Origin: Dolomedes plantarius
Lineage: Eukaryota > Arthropoda > Arachnida > Araneae > Dolomedidae
Assembly: GCA_907164885.2 (NCBI GenBank)
Contig: OU015493.1
Location: forward strand, 57,926,802 to 57,990,801
Reading direction: 5' to 3'
DNA length: 64,000 bases
This document shows positions 11,009 through 22,873 of the stretch, one piece after another. The notes beneath the pieces are model-generated. The model ran no database searches and was not told the origin of the DNA. It saw only the letters and a list, made by a program, of their open reading frames with translations. A program made the position numbers and the translations under genes. How positions within the stretch are numbered: position 1 is the first letter of the stretch; each line of letters begins with the position of its first letter.

Positions 11009-12967
11009 GTCTAGATCAGGGGTCGGCAACCTGCGGCTCGCGAGCCACATGCGGCTCTTTTGATGTAAAGTTGCGGCTCTCCAGTTCCATACGAAAAAAT
11101 TAATAATTTACTATCAAAACCCTTAAAAAATAAGAAAATATATTTTTAAGTACCAAATTTCTCAATAGCTTCTAGTTTCATAATCGTTAATTACAAATCG
11201 CTCCGCTTAACATGACCGTAATGAGATAAATTTGAACCATTGATTTGTTCTTAGAGATGATACTCCGTGACCATGTTTATCGAGCTCTGTGACCATGTAA
11301 GATAGAACTGCTAAAATGTCTTCAAATGTAACACATATGCAAGTGGAAGACATTCAACTGGCTTCTGCCTTATCATTTGCTATAGATGAGTCTTGCGACA
11401 TAAAAGACACGGCACAAGTTACCCTTTTCGTCAGGTATATGTTGTCCCAAGGTCCAAAATAATAACTGCTAGGATTGCTACCGCTCTCAGGGCAAACTCG
11501 TGGAGAAGATATAGCAAATGCTGTGCAAAAATGCCTGGAAGACAATGGAATCGATATAAATAAAATCGTTTCTATAGCAACTTATGAAGCCAGAAGTATG
11601 ACAGGAATACATAGAGGAGTAACACCATTCTTCAAAAAAAAAAATAAATAAACCACGAAATTTTAACGTTTCACTGCATAATTCATCAAGAAGCGCTTTG
11701 TGCCCAAACATTTCCGGCCGAAATAGTTGAGGTCACGAACTTGGTAACTAAGATTATTAACAGCATCTTGGCAAAAGCACTCTACCATCGCCAGTTTAAA
11801 GATTCCCTTGAAGAAATAGATAGCCAGTTTTCTGATCTACGTCTGCACAATAAATTGCGATGGCTTTCCAGGGGTAACGTATTGCAACGTTTTGCTTTGT
11901 GCTTGAATGAAATAAAAACATTCCTCAATGAAAAAAGCACTGACCATCCCGAATTGGAAGAAGACAAATGGCTGCAAAAATTCAACTTCATGGTAGATAC
12001 CACAATGAAACTAAATGAACTAAATCTAAAACTGCAAGGAAAGGGCAACCCAGCCTACGCCTTGCTTGAAGAAGTTGTTTGTTTTTTAAAAAATTACTTC
12101 TTTTTGTTGAAGACATGGAGAGCGGTAAATTATTTCATTTTAAAAATCTGAAGCAATATCGCGATGAGACCAGTGCAACTATTGACACGAATTACTTTAG
12201 CATAGCTTTAAAAAACATGAAGGATGGATTCGCTGAGAGAATCTAGCAATTCGAAACAAACAAAAGTACTCTCGTGTTCATAGTAAATCCTCTCAACACA
12301 AATACAAATGAGATCAACATTGAGCCATTTGGAATTGATGCTGGATCGCTTCAAATGCAATTGCTAGATTTGAAAACTAAAGACTTGTGGAGTGGAAAGT
12401 TCACAGAACTCAAGAGCAAGATGGAAGAGTTGGAGGTCCAGAAATGCATGCACATCGCGCAGCACAAGTGCTCTAAAAGAAATTCCGCGAGTTGAGGCCC
12501 TCATATTCGGCCCATGGAATAGTCTTCCAGAATACTACAGTGAGGTGAAGAAGTTGGCATATGGAATGCTGACGATCTTCGGGTCGACATATTCGTGCGA
12601 GCAAGCGTTCTCTTGCATGAATATAATAAAAAGTAAAGTTAGAAGTCAACTAACAAATAAAAATCTAGAGTCGTGCTTGAAACTTAAAACAACAAGTAAT
12701 AAGCCAGATTTAATCAAACTTTCAAAAGGCATGCAAAGCCAATGCTCCCATTGATGTAACTATCTATGTTTGTGTTTTTATATGAATAAATATTATTCCG
12801 TATTTAAAGCCGTTTATTTTAAATCAAAAATCAAATACATATATATATAAGCAAATACTATAATATTGAAACGAAAATTTTTAGTGGCTCTTTAAAAACT
12901 GGGAAATTTTGTAAATTGTAACTTTTGGCTCTTCCGTTTCTATAGGTTGCCGACCTCTGGTCTAGTA
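11009..12967 (+). mobile_element. hAT element, copy 1
   Basis: The ends are CAGGGGTCGGCAACCT (11017) and AGGTTGCCGACCTCTG (ending 12959), a 16-bp TIR with one mismatch. They are flanked by the 8-bp direct repeats GTCTAGAT (11009-11016) and GTCTAGTA (12960-12967), which match at 6 of 8. The left subterminal region is rich in short inverted GGCTC/GAGCC motifs. The same termini, in the same order relative to the transposase, bound the element at 57297-61444. The element is 1943 bp and encodes a broken transposase. Confidence 0.9.
11348..12754 (+). pseudogene. hAT transposase relic (ZBED5/GTF2IRD2-like type), copy 1
   Basis: This transposase cuts and pastes hAT elements. Recognisable blocks run in order on the plus strand. 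[20 protein letters not shown] (from about 11365) holds the first catalytic Asp. The EDIANAVQKCLEDNGIDINK block follows. HQEALCAQ (about 11685-11708) is the conserved Cys/His motif. [14 protein letters not shown] lies near 11853-11895, and CEQAFSCMNIIKSKVRSQL (about 12597-12655) belongs to the C-terminal dimerisation domain. The chain is broken by two stops after the first block, an A-run frameshift near 11640, and a gap and frame change around 12120-12500. The N-terminal zinc-finger region is missing. It resembles the transposase-derived proteins of vertebrates but is clearly a transposon relic here. Confidence 0.88.
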
Positions 12968-13963
12968 TATGAATAAGTAAATGTGTAATTAACAGAAAAT
13001 AACACAACCTCAGTAACACACCGTAACGTCTACGCGCATGCATCCCTTGTGTTTGAATTGTATAGAAGAATCGATGAATATATCATTGATATCAAAATCA
13101 AAGCTGAATGTAATCTACGTAGTTAAAACAATAAGTTATGAAGGTAATACACAGAATAATTTGTAAAATGTTTTTCGACATTTTTCGTTTGGCAGGAGGA
13201 TTAAGAGAGGATATCTAAAATTCACAATATTTTGATTATGTACATTAAATCACGATTGAAAGTTTGCACGTATATAATACACTTAGAGAATAATAGCATT
13301 TGCAAACAAACGAAAGGGATGAAAGGGACAATTGTATCCTTTTGTTTGTTTGTTTGTTTGTTTTTCAATCCGAAGACAGATTTTGAAAATTATTGTAGTT
13401 GCGAGTCACTCATGTTCTAAGAGAACTTTTTATATACCTTTAACGAATATCGTTAAAATACCAATAATGCTGTAGGAATCGATAATCTCTATTGTTTCCT
13501 TTGAAGTTGGACGAGTTAAGCAGGAACTGTTCTTTGGTATCGATGTTTTACGCGCTTAAATTTGGTCTCTGCCCTCCCTGCGAGTTTGTAGAGATTGATT
13601 TCTGTTTCTTCAACTTCTCTGATTGTTAAAAATTTCAACAATAGTTAAAAAAAGTATCTGTATATGAGTAAACTATAGTTGAAAGATCAAAAAGATCATA
13701 CTCGGGATTCGTTCTAAACTTGTTAAGAAACTGAGAAAATTATCAGTTCTAAAATTATATAATAATAATAATAATAATTAATTAAAAAAATATACATTCA
13801 CTCAATGGTTAAAAATTTAAATGTTAATTTCTCAAATCAAATTAAAAACTTTCTATTAAGTTTAATGTGTAATGAGTTTATAATGCAAAAATTGTCATAC
13901 CGCGTTTATTATGGTTAGAATTATTACTGTAACATATTATAATATTTAATAATAATTAATATA
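12968..13963. other. Spacer with simple repeats
   Basis: It holds a (GTTT)n run at about 13341-13365 and an (AAT)n run at about 13760-13780. No gene was recognised. Confidence 0.6.
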
Positions 13964-14060
13964 TAGTAAGTCCTCGAGTTACGCGGATTTGTAGATACAC
14001 GGTTGTAATTTTCAATATTTGTAGACTACTGTAGTATGCAATCAACTGATTTACGACGAT

Positions 14061-14116
14061 AAAAAGAAAGCTTCGGGTGTACAAACATCATTAGACAAAT
14101 ACTTCAATGCCCCATG
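14061..14116 (+). pseudogene. C-terminal tail of a Tigger/pogo transposase
   Basis: The frame reads KKKASGVQTSLDKYFNAP and then stops at TGA (14114-14116). Tigger and jerky-type transposases often end in a motif of the form QTTLDKFF, which also resembles a PCNA-interacting peptide. Only about 18 residues remain, directly after the left terminal region, so an internal deletion removed the DDE core. Identification rests on this motif together with the Tigger-like ends around it. Confidence 0.65.
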
Positions 14117-14152
14117 AACGTCTGTTGATTATCAGATTATTTTAAATGACAT

Positions 14153-14299
<147 letters not shown>

Positions 14300-14624
14300 A
14301 ATATTAGTATTTTATAGTATGTTCATGTACTGTATAATATAATATAATATATATGTGTACCATTTTCATATTGAAATAAAAAGTATTTCATTGAAAATGA
14401 TTAAAAAACATATTTTAGTTCAATATTTTGCCATTAATGTTATCGTCTACTTGATGGTGGTCGAAAAGCTTCCAGAAATCTAGCGGTGGGTAGCACAGGC
14501 GCCGGCCACTCGCGCTGTCAGTGGGACACGCGCCCCGCATTACCTGGTAAATTTCGACTTAAGCGCTTTTTACATACGCGGAATGTTCTGGAACGAATTA
14601 ACCACTTAAGTCGAGGATTTACTG

Positions 14625-15306
14625 CATATTGAACATATTTGTTTACAATATATCTGTATAATTAATATTCACTGATTATCAATACTATTTGAATATCATA
14701 ATACGCAATTTATAACATTTTAAATAAATTTAACTTTTCAAAATCTCAGGTATAATTTAATTTGATATATTGAATTAAAACAAACAATGTATATTTTATA
14801 TGTTAATTATTACCCATTACTCATTAAATTTAACCAACATACTTAACGAAATTTTTTTATTAAATATATTTGCTTGTTGTTTAATTACTTATTTACTTTT
14901 TGTAAACTTAAAAATATACAAATTAATAAAAATCAAGGCATAGTTCTGAAACGAAAATTATACCTCTAACAATTGAGGATGTCATTAGATCTGAACATGT
15001 GTCGAAAATCTGAACCTCAAATTTCTGCTTAAAAAATTCAATCATCTTATATACATCAAGAGGGTATTTTGGGACTGTTATAAAACTCTAGAGAAAACAC
15101 ACTTTTAAGCATTTTTTTTTAATTTTTCAGAAAAGTGCAATCGAAATTGTGGCGATTTCTTTCAAAGGGTAATTTATTCTTGCAACTTTTATCTATACTT
15201 TAGTCTTCTGTTTTCTCACTTAAATGTGGCTGGTAAAGTTCTTTTCTATGAACCATATGAATTTAGACACGTAGAGTCATGTTTCTCAATACTTAACTAA
15301 ATTAAT
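14625..15306. other. AT-rich spacer, no gene seen
   Basis: No coding domain or repeat end was recognised. Confidence 0.5.
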
Positions 15307-15968
15307 GTATTCACCAGTGGCGGATTTATACATAGTGGTGGATATTCCCCAGTGGCTCCGGGGACCCCGCCAAATCAACCAAATAATTTTAGCTACTCAC
15401 GTATAAAAAAAATTTTATTAGGTAGTTACTATTGTGTAAACTGGGAAGGCAAAAGCATACAACTTCCCTTGGAAATTCGTAGAATTGGGGTCTAACGCCC
15501 GTATAATGATTTAAAAGATGTTTGGAAACTCTGCAACAGGATATAAAGATAAGGATATAACACTACTTGGACCGGCATCGATACCCTTAACCTGACCCCA
15601 GAGTCCCTGCCGTCTCTATATTATTCTTATCTCGATGGTCACACATAATAACATACGTATATCTAACTTTACTCATTAGCGCTTTATGATAGCTTCATAT
15701 TATATAATATTTTAATTACACAATAAAAATGTGAACGTACAATTCCGAGGCTCTCTTAATGGAAGAGAACTTCGGATCGCACCTTAAGCAACTAAACTTC
15801 AATAATATATTTTTTTTAATTTTGTCATATTGTTCTGATTATGAAAATGAAAAGTTTGCAAAAAAGATTTATTTAACTAAATGAATTAATATTTAGAACC
15901 ATCAGATGGGCCCTGAATTTATTTCTGCCTCGGGCCCCTCAAATGCATAATCTGGCACTGGTATTCAT
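15307..15968. mobile_element. hAT-type MITE
   Basis: GTATTCAC (15307-15314) and GTATTCAT (15961-15968) form an 8-bp target duplication matching at 7 of 8. The element (15315-15960, 646 bp) starts CAGTGGCGGATTTATACAT and ends in the complement of CAGTGCCAGATTATGCATTT, with GC-rich tracts just inside both ends. There is no transposase. An open frame starting at 15943 straddles the right end and is not a gene. Confidence 0.8.
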
Positions 15969-18340
15969 TATAGTAAAGTACTTAACTTCAATAAAATATT
16001 CAAGCGCTAAACTAATTTCAAACCTCAAGGCAAAGTATGTCTATTCGTGTTTAAAATGGAAACACAATTATGAGTCTCACTGCGGTATCAGAGCCGACTC
16101 GCAATGTATGGTCAATGCCATTGAACTATGGGTTTGCCTATTTCTCTGCCAAATCACCATTCAAACCTTGACACTCATTATTAAGTTAAGAAGAAAGATG
16201 ACGGATCTATTTCATATTTCATCGCTGCCATCTGTCAGCTTAAATATAATTTTTTTCTTCCACCACAGACTTTTTTTATTATCACAAAATGAAGCTTTCT
16301 CAGTAACGCGGCTCTATGCGCGTCAAAGACTAAAAGAAATAAAGAAAAAGAAAATGGTTGAGTATCTCAAATGATAGCCAAGCATTTAGAAATGTTATCA
16401 AAAGTATTTAAACATTAACACAAACTCTGTATTTTTATAAGCAACAATTGACTTATCTAAATTTGACATCCATGCTGGAATTATCAGGTACTCGAATAAA
16501 TGAAATATTCATAACTAAATCCTCTAAAAACAAACCTTCAAGATCAAAATTAGCTTTAAACTGTTAATAACCTTTTTTATTACAAAGTCTAAATGTAACA
16601 CTCATTTCCGTAGTTGCACTTATATTAAAAAAGCCACTTCCATACCCAGACATTGGCAGAGATAATTGAACACTCCAACTTCATCAACAAAAATTATCCA
16701 CAAAGCCCGTCCTATAATGTGGTTTTAAAAACTTTGCGGTATTCCTAACACCTGTAAAATTTTATGTTAAACTTGCAACAATTTCATACATTATGGGGTC
16801 CCAGTTGTTAACAAACAACAACTTGCTGCATGAATCTGACTGTTATTTAGTATAGATTTCTATTTCATTAAAAATGTGTCTGGGTAAAAAAAGGAAAATT
16901 AAATAGGAAAAAGATATTTTTTATAATCTTTTACTCGTTTAAACCCGGTAGCTGGTGAAATAGATTGCCAGTAAAATAATTTTTAAAAGATCCTTATAAA
17001 CTTTGACATCCCACAAACCATTCATAAAAATTGAGTACAAAAATTCAAATGTACCATAACTTTTTTCCTAAAGTTCAAGTATTGCAAGGTAGTGCGAGGT
17101 TTTTCTTTTCAATTCTAATGAATGCTATGGCTCTGTGGCAGCACAAAAAATCATCGAGAACAGTTTATACGATTGTTGTAAATTAATGATACATTAGCCC
17201 TACGATGAATAAATTAAACCTGCTTGCTCCAAGATATTTTTTATTTTTACCTTCAGTTCAAATTTGTCCAGTACCTAAAAATTTCTCGTATCATAATAAT
17301 AATAATAATAATAATATAAAACCACGTGGTTTTATTAAAATAACATAGAGGCCTTGAAGAGAAATAACTTTGGGGATAATCTTACCGTAATAAGCAGCGA
17401 GCCCACATCTGAAGCCTACAGAACAGAAATATTTAGTTTAACGCTGACGGAATTCTGCAAGTCACGCACTTTGTTAAGGTAAGTTTAAATCCTTACCATA
17501 CAGAAACCCCAATTTTTTTCCAGTAATATATAAATAATCCAATGATGCCACAAAGGTTATCTGATCTTTTGCTCAAGACAGTACTGATCTTCAATAACGT
17601 TGAACTCTAGAGATTGTGGTAGCGAAGCTATTTCCTATACACCTCCTCCCCTCAAACCGCACTTAAGAGAAATACAGTACACTATCAAAATGAAACTGGA
17701 GAAGCCATTAGAGAATAATAAATAAAATGTTATCTTTATTTAGATGTAAAGAATATATTCTTAAGTTTCAGACGTGATTCGAAATGCAGAATTACGTACT
17801 ACTGATACGGCTGTCGAACTACGGCAGGTTTCACCTCAGCATTAGGAATGCACCACATCCATGTATGGGATCAAATATATGGGAAATTTGAAGCGCACAT
17901 TTCACTAGTCATGGTAAAACTGTATGAAAAACGATTTCCAGTCTTTGACAACAAAAAAATTATATAATTTCTGCACCCTTCATGATTTTTTTTTCTCGGC
18001 AGTGGCAGTGACAAAACAACGTTTACTCAGATCTGCTGCCTTGTCAGTTGTGGTTTGCGCTACACAATCCGAGTCAGCATTCATTGTCCTTTTATGGCCG
18101 GCACAACTTGTTTGTTTTGAAGCTACATAATAGCCTTTCCTATAAGCATTTATTGTTCAGTTCCACTTAATATAGTGCATTGTGCATTCCTTTTTCACGG
18201 AACTTTGTTGACCAAATTCGGGAGCAAAAGATTATCTGTGGTTTAAATTCAGTTCTAGAAAAGGAGGCAGACAGCTCATCCCCAAAATAAAATTGTTTGC
18301 TGTTTACCGTTTGCAAGCATACGCAAATTACGTTTACAAT
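15969..18340. other. Spacer with one (AAT)n run, no gene seen
   Basis: The 143-codon open frame at 15943-16374 has no recognisable domain and begins inside a MITE. An (AAT)n run lies at about 17292-17316. Nothing else was identified. Confidence 0.5.
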
Positions 18341-18544
18341 CACAACGCAAATCGCCAGCTGATGGCCGAATGGCTAGAGCGCTGGCATTCGGTTCCGATC
18401 CTGTGGGTTCGAGACCCACTGTTGGCATGGATGTTTGTAGTCGTTCGGAACAGTCTTTAAACAGTAGGTCTCGGTCTAATTAGCCCTCGTGTAGCAAAAA
18501 GTGGACCGTAGTGCTCCAAACCGAACCAAACCACAACGCAAATC
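18341..18544 (+). mobile_element. tRNA-derived SINE with 13-bp target duplication
   Basis: CACAACGCAAATC occurs at 18341-18353 and again at 18532-18544, a perfect 13-bp target duplication. The 178-bp body (18354-18531) has a pol III A box (TGGCTAGAGCGCTGG, about 18369-18383) and a B box (GGTTCGAGACC, about 18406-18416), with tRNA-like pairing between GTGGG and CCCAC around the B box. The 3' part, TGTAGCAAAAAGTGGACCGT and on to CTCCAAACC, is shared with three other sites in this window. The tail is an A/C-rich CCAAACCGAACCAAAC, not poly(A). LINE machinery would move it in trans. Confidence 0.93.
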
Positions 18545-20300
18545 AGTTCTAAGGAAAGAAGAAAATCGTTTGAAACGTTACTAATATTTTTCTGCCCGAG
18601 GCCAGCTCATCTAAAGACAGTTTACTCCCTATTTGTAAGAAATGCCTCGGGGTATCGCTCTGAATTTTGTTTTTTTTCCGAAAAAGGACGAGCTCATTAG
18701 AGGTTCGTAAGTAAAAAAGAGTCTGACACAGCACTTTTCCTCTCCTTAGGCGAGCTATTGTTGGAAAACCCCCTCCCTTTCCCTTCTGCCTGATCGCGGT
18801 ACCCTAGCAACGGTGCTCATCTTGTGGTCATTCTTTTCCAAACAACGGTCAGACACAGTAATCGATTTGTTTACCAGATTATATCTGCCAGGTTAGGAGA
18901 CATAATGAGAGTCGGGTGGCAACGTGATACATTCTTGAACGATTCACTAACTTAGCCCTTTCCCGGACTGTGCAACAGATGTCACAACTGGGAGAAAGTT
19001 TGATCGCGCTATCAGCGAAAAAATTAAGAGCTGACAAAAGGAAATCGAAAATTCTAGAATCATGAACTTCGATACTACTGCTGAGACACTCTGAGATTAT
19101 AACTCTGCTAACACTCTGAGACCAATTAAGTTCCCAAACTTGAAAGGGGACACCCAAATTTCGAGCTCAAAAGTTCTTCAGGGGTTTGAAAGCAGAATGA
19201 TGAGCCTACTGGCAAAGTATTTTTGATTCTTCGTAAACAGGTTGGAATCGGTGTTGGCTATATAGTGGGTTTCATTTCTATGTCTACGGTGGACGCTAAA
19301 AAAACACAAACTATGCCCCCCCCACCTTAATATTTGCAAAAATACATGAGGTTATAGTAACTAGAGAAAGTTTTTGGACTATGATGGGACGGGGCTTCCT
19401 CTAGATTAGTAGCGAAATCAACGGTTTCTTTTTAAAAATTCCCCTGATTTGGGAATTTGAATAGTGAGCCTGAACCATGCTGAAGGCTTTTATCTCCACA
19501 CTATCTGCTTTAACGAGCAGATTAAGAAGTCCTTCTTCAAATGGGCTAAACTTGGGCACTAGTCTTCGGGACCAGTCTGCACTTTCGAATTACGCGTTAG
19601 GCATGCGTGTTAATAGTTGTTTCTGGATCGGCTTTATGCTGAAGGTACCGGTTTTTTTAGCCCCCATGTTTAAAAAAAATTCCATAACATCACAATCAAT
19701 CACTCTAAAGACACTCGAAGGCAAACTAGATTGTCCAGAACCCTGGTTAACCCTCTACCAGGCTATTGCTGATAGGGGAAAGCAAACAAAATAAATAAAT
19801 TTCAGAATGTGTCAGGTAATTGATAGTTAGTGGAGAGCTATGATGGATTAGAATTCAGGTTATGACTTGTAAATGACGAGAATGCTGTCTCAAACAGCAA
19901 CACGGAAGTTTTCGATCTCTGACTTCAAAAAGTTTACGGATGCTCCTCGTCAAAAATTAGTTCTGGGTAATCCGTAAGCGTTGACAAATGGACTCGCAAA
20001 ATGAGTTTACTGGGAAGTGACAGGACGATAATAACTTGCGTTGATTCTGGAAAAAACTAATTTCGGTGGGAAGGTTGCTCCTAATAAAAGAGGACGAGTT
20101 TAAAATTATGGCATTCTTTCTCAGTTACAATCTCGAAAAAAATTTAAACATTTTACCAATTTTCACTCGCGGACAATGAAGTAATATAAGTATGAAGAAA
20201 ATTTTTCTTTTATACAGAGGCTATAATTCAAAGAGTTGCTGCAAAATTTCCTAAGTCCTTATAATAATTTTCTAATGCTTAGAGCGCACCACGAACCAAA
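18545..20300. other. Spacer with the second 17-bp match, no gene seen
   Basis: CCCTAGCAACGGTGCTC at 18802-18818 repeats the motif at 6077-6093. Open frames at 18879-19157 (minus) and 19477-19794 (plus) carry no recognisable domain and I do not call them genes. Confidence 0.45.
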
Positions 20301-21250
20301 TACAGTAACCACCGCTTATAGTGATCAGTGGTTATAAATGATTAACCGTTTATAAGAATCAATATCCCAAAAACGACAGCAAATGTATTATTTCCATGTT
20401 AAAATTTTCGCTTTAAAGATTCAATCCACCGGTTTTAAGAATCAGCTTGCAATATTCACTTTCCTTTCATTTTTCCAAAAAAGCCACTTAAACTCTCAAA
20501 AGGCACGAAATTCTTTCTTAAGTTTTTGAAAAGAAAGACTGATAAGACTTTGGGGTGGAATATAGTCGTAAAATACATTCCTTTCTTTGTTAAGTCACAT
20601 GTACACACAAGTGAATCAGCTCCCCCGTCCCCTCGTGACACATTAGTCACGCTCCAGGAGCGTGACTAGTTGACCCGACCGACCGTTCTCACTTTCCCGC
20701 CGCTCGCAACTTCCCGACGTCATTATCCCTTTGACCTTTAACCCCCTCCCCGTCATCCGTTTCTGAAAAGCGCGATTCGGGGACCACCTTTGACCCCCCC
20801 CCCCCAACGTGGGGAGAAAGTCCCTCGTCCCTTTGATCATTCGTCAGAAAACCGCACTCCGAAGGGAGCGCACGAGTGGAGAGGCGATTCCTCGGGTTAA
20901 CGACGAGGAGATACATAAATCACTGTTTCCCCCCTACAATTCGCTCCACTTTCGCGAAAGTGTATTCGTGGTGTTAGACATAACATAAGAGTTTCCTCTT
21001 AAACGCTTTTGTTAAACACTGTCCTATTAGCTTGACCCAATGACATCTCTAGCCGTCCGGGTCCAATTTCACTTTTCTCCACTGACAAACAAAGACAGGG
21101 ACTCTTTTTTCCCACCCCCTACTTCCTGGTTGCGGATTCCTGGACGCTATTTCCAGGAATCGGATTTCCAGGATGCGGATTTTTAATAAAGAGTATTTAA
21201 TGGTAAATTATGTATATATGTATCTGTGCGTTTATATATGTGTACATGTA

Positions 21251-22498
21251 CAGAGGCCGTTCACACATTTTTTAGAAGATGTATATTGTAATTACAAAAC
21301 TAAATTACATAAAATTCTTGTGTTTTAAATGTTCTATTTGACATCCCTTATTCTAAACTATCTTTCGACACCGCAATTTCCAGGATAATAATGCCTTTTG
21401 AAGTGTCAGAAGAGGTATTCTATCCCATTCCTCTTGAACAGCTTTCCAGAGTCCTGTAAGGGTTTTGGGACGACGTTTGGATAATGCAGATTTTAAAAGT
21501 CCGAAAGCACAAAAATCCATAGGTGATACATCGGGAGATTTAGTTGGGATATCAGTGAAGGGTATGGCCTTGTGACTGCTAGCTTTGTCCTGATGGAGTC
21601 TCACAGATTGATGGCACTGTGGGTAAAGCGATGGTATTTCATTCAGAAAAATTGGCGATAAAATATGTTCCCGATAGTATTTGGAGTTAATCTTGACATT
21701 TTTTCCACTCTCTTTATTTTTAACTTGCCATTATAAGAAAAACCAGCAACAATCATGAATCCCTTAGAAAAACTTTCTTTCGATTCTTTGAAACATGTAC
21801 TTAAATTTTTTTCTCCCCTTTTATGATAATAAATGGATTTTTTTTTGTTGCAATCATTTAAATTCACCCATGATTCATCTATTGTGACAATTGTTTTCTA
21901 TTTTTCTTTGGATAAGTGCTTCTCATATAGAATTCTGCAGCGTGTCCTGCGTTCAGCGATATGATTTGGAAGAAGATGGTGTACATTGCGTTTTTTCGAT
22001 TTCTTAAGATTTATATCAACGTTTATCATTTTGTTTACAGTGGACACCGAGCATTTTAATGATTTTGCAACTGTCCTTTGACTAGGGGGATTTTCTTTTA
22101 ACATTAAACAACGTACCTTTGCAATAGTCGAAGATGTCCGTTTTTTCCTTGGATACTTGTTTGGAATTTTTGTCCCACTTGAGGCTCCAATTTGACGTTT
22201 TTTTTCCTTTCTTGTTGACGATATTACCTATCGGCGCTTTAGATATCACAAAACCATGACTATCACATCGTTTTTGGATAACGGAGTATGCATATTTCTC
22301 TTCGGAAAGAGCATAAATGTATCCTTCGAACCACTGCTTTGTTAAAAACGCCATTTTGAATAAAAACAAAACTTTCAAGCTGTAGACGATAATTTTGACT
22401 TTTAAAAACATAGTACAATTGCAATTATTTCTTTTGCAGCAAACAAATTTTTATTACCGCTTACCAAAATCGTGTAAAAAACGTGCGAACAGCCTCTG
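21251..22498 (-). mobile_element. DD41D mariner element, copy 1
   Basis: TA at 21249-21250 and 22499-22500 flank the element. Its TIRs are CAGAGGCCGTTCACACATTT and the complement of CAGAGGCTGTTCGCACGTTT. It is closely similar along most of its length to copy 2 (42433-43695). It differs by a 54-bp internal deletion and by a longer, unrelated stretch just inside the right TIR. Confidence 0.93.
21353..22344 (-). pseudogene. Mariner transposase, copy 1, inactivated
   Basis: Read on the minus strand, this is an IS630/Tc1/mariner transposase. The N-terminal block starts at MAFLTKQWFEGYIYALSEEK near 22350. A helix-turn-helix (SQRTVAKSLKCSVSTVNKMI) is followed by the first catalytic Asp in TIDESWVNLND. 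A 54-bp in-frame deletion between HQDKASSH and KAIPFTDIP removes most of the spacer between the second and third catalytic Asp, so the catalytic core cannot be normal. The frame is broken at an A-run near 22197 (also in copy 2), again after the first-Asp block near 21870-21900, and near 21640. Confidence 0.9.
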
Positions 22499-22500
22499 TA

Positions 22501-22760
22501 TATGAGGCGGTGAAAGGCAAAGTGTGTAAGTCAGTAAGTCAAGTGGTGTAAGTCAAAAGCATTTTACTTCAAAAACTACAAAAAATTTCAATATAAATAG
22601 AACAAATTATAATTCATAATAATTACTATAATAGTGCAAATAATAATTATGTTTAATTCCACTATAAATTGAACATGGAGATAAAAAAAGTTGATAAAAT
22701 CCCCCAAATAAAAAAAGTTGAAAATGTGACTTACACCACTTTGCCTTTCACGGCCTCATA
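22501..22760. mobile_element. 260-bp MITE abutting the mariner
   Basis: The left end, TATGAGGCGGTGAAAGGCAA, and the right end, whose reverse complement is TATGAGGCCGTGAAAGGCAA, form long TIRs that continue through GTGGTGTAAGTCA. The left arm has a small internal duplication of the TGTAAGTCA motif. There is no coding capacity. It begins immediately after the mariner's flanking TA, in what was a TA/TG-rich microsatellite. The superfamily is not assigned. Confidence 0.78.
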
Positions 22761-22873
22761 TATGTGTGTGTGCGTGCCTGTCCAAAAGGAAGTTTCGGCT
22801 ATAAGAATCAACCGCTTATAAGAATCAAAAACAATAATAGCAAATGTGATTCTTATAAGCGGAAATCACTGTA

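Larger units (their letters stand above)
20303..22871. mobile_element. Tigger/pogo-like shell containing nested insertions
   Basis: TA|CAGTAACCACCGCTTATAG on the left (20301 onward) mirrors CGGAAATCACTG|TA on the right (ending 22871, TA 22872-22873). In reverse complement the right end is CAGTGATTTCCGCTTATAAG. TTATAAGAATCA motifs recur near both ends, as do copies of AGCAAATGT. No Tigger transposase remains. The left half (about 20630-21180) is GC-rich noncoding sequence. Mariner copy 1 and a 260-bp MITE were inserted in the right half. Confidence 0.72.

Noticed and set aside
15943..16374. 143-codon open frame on the plus strand
   Set aside because: It begins inside the right end of a hAT MITE, is Lys/Ile-rich and shows no domain.
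18354..18425. Possible tRNA gene
   Set aside because: A and B boxes are present, but the sequence continues into a SINE body with a target duplication and recurs elsewhere.
19477..19794. 105-codon open frame on the plus strand
   Set aside because: No domain, no promoter context, ordinary composition; likely chance.
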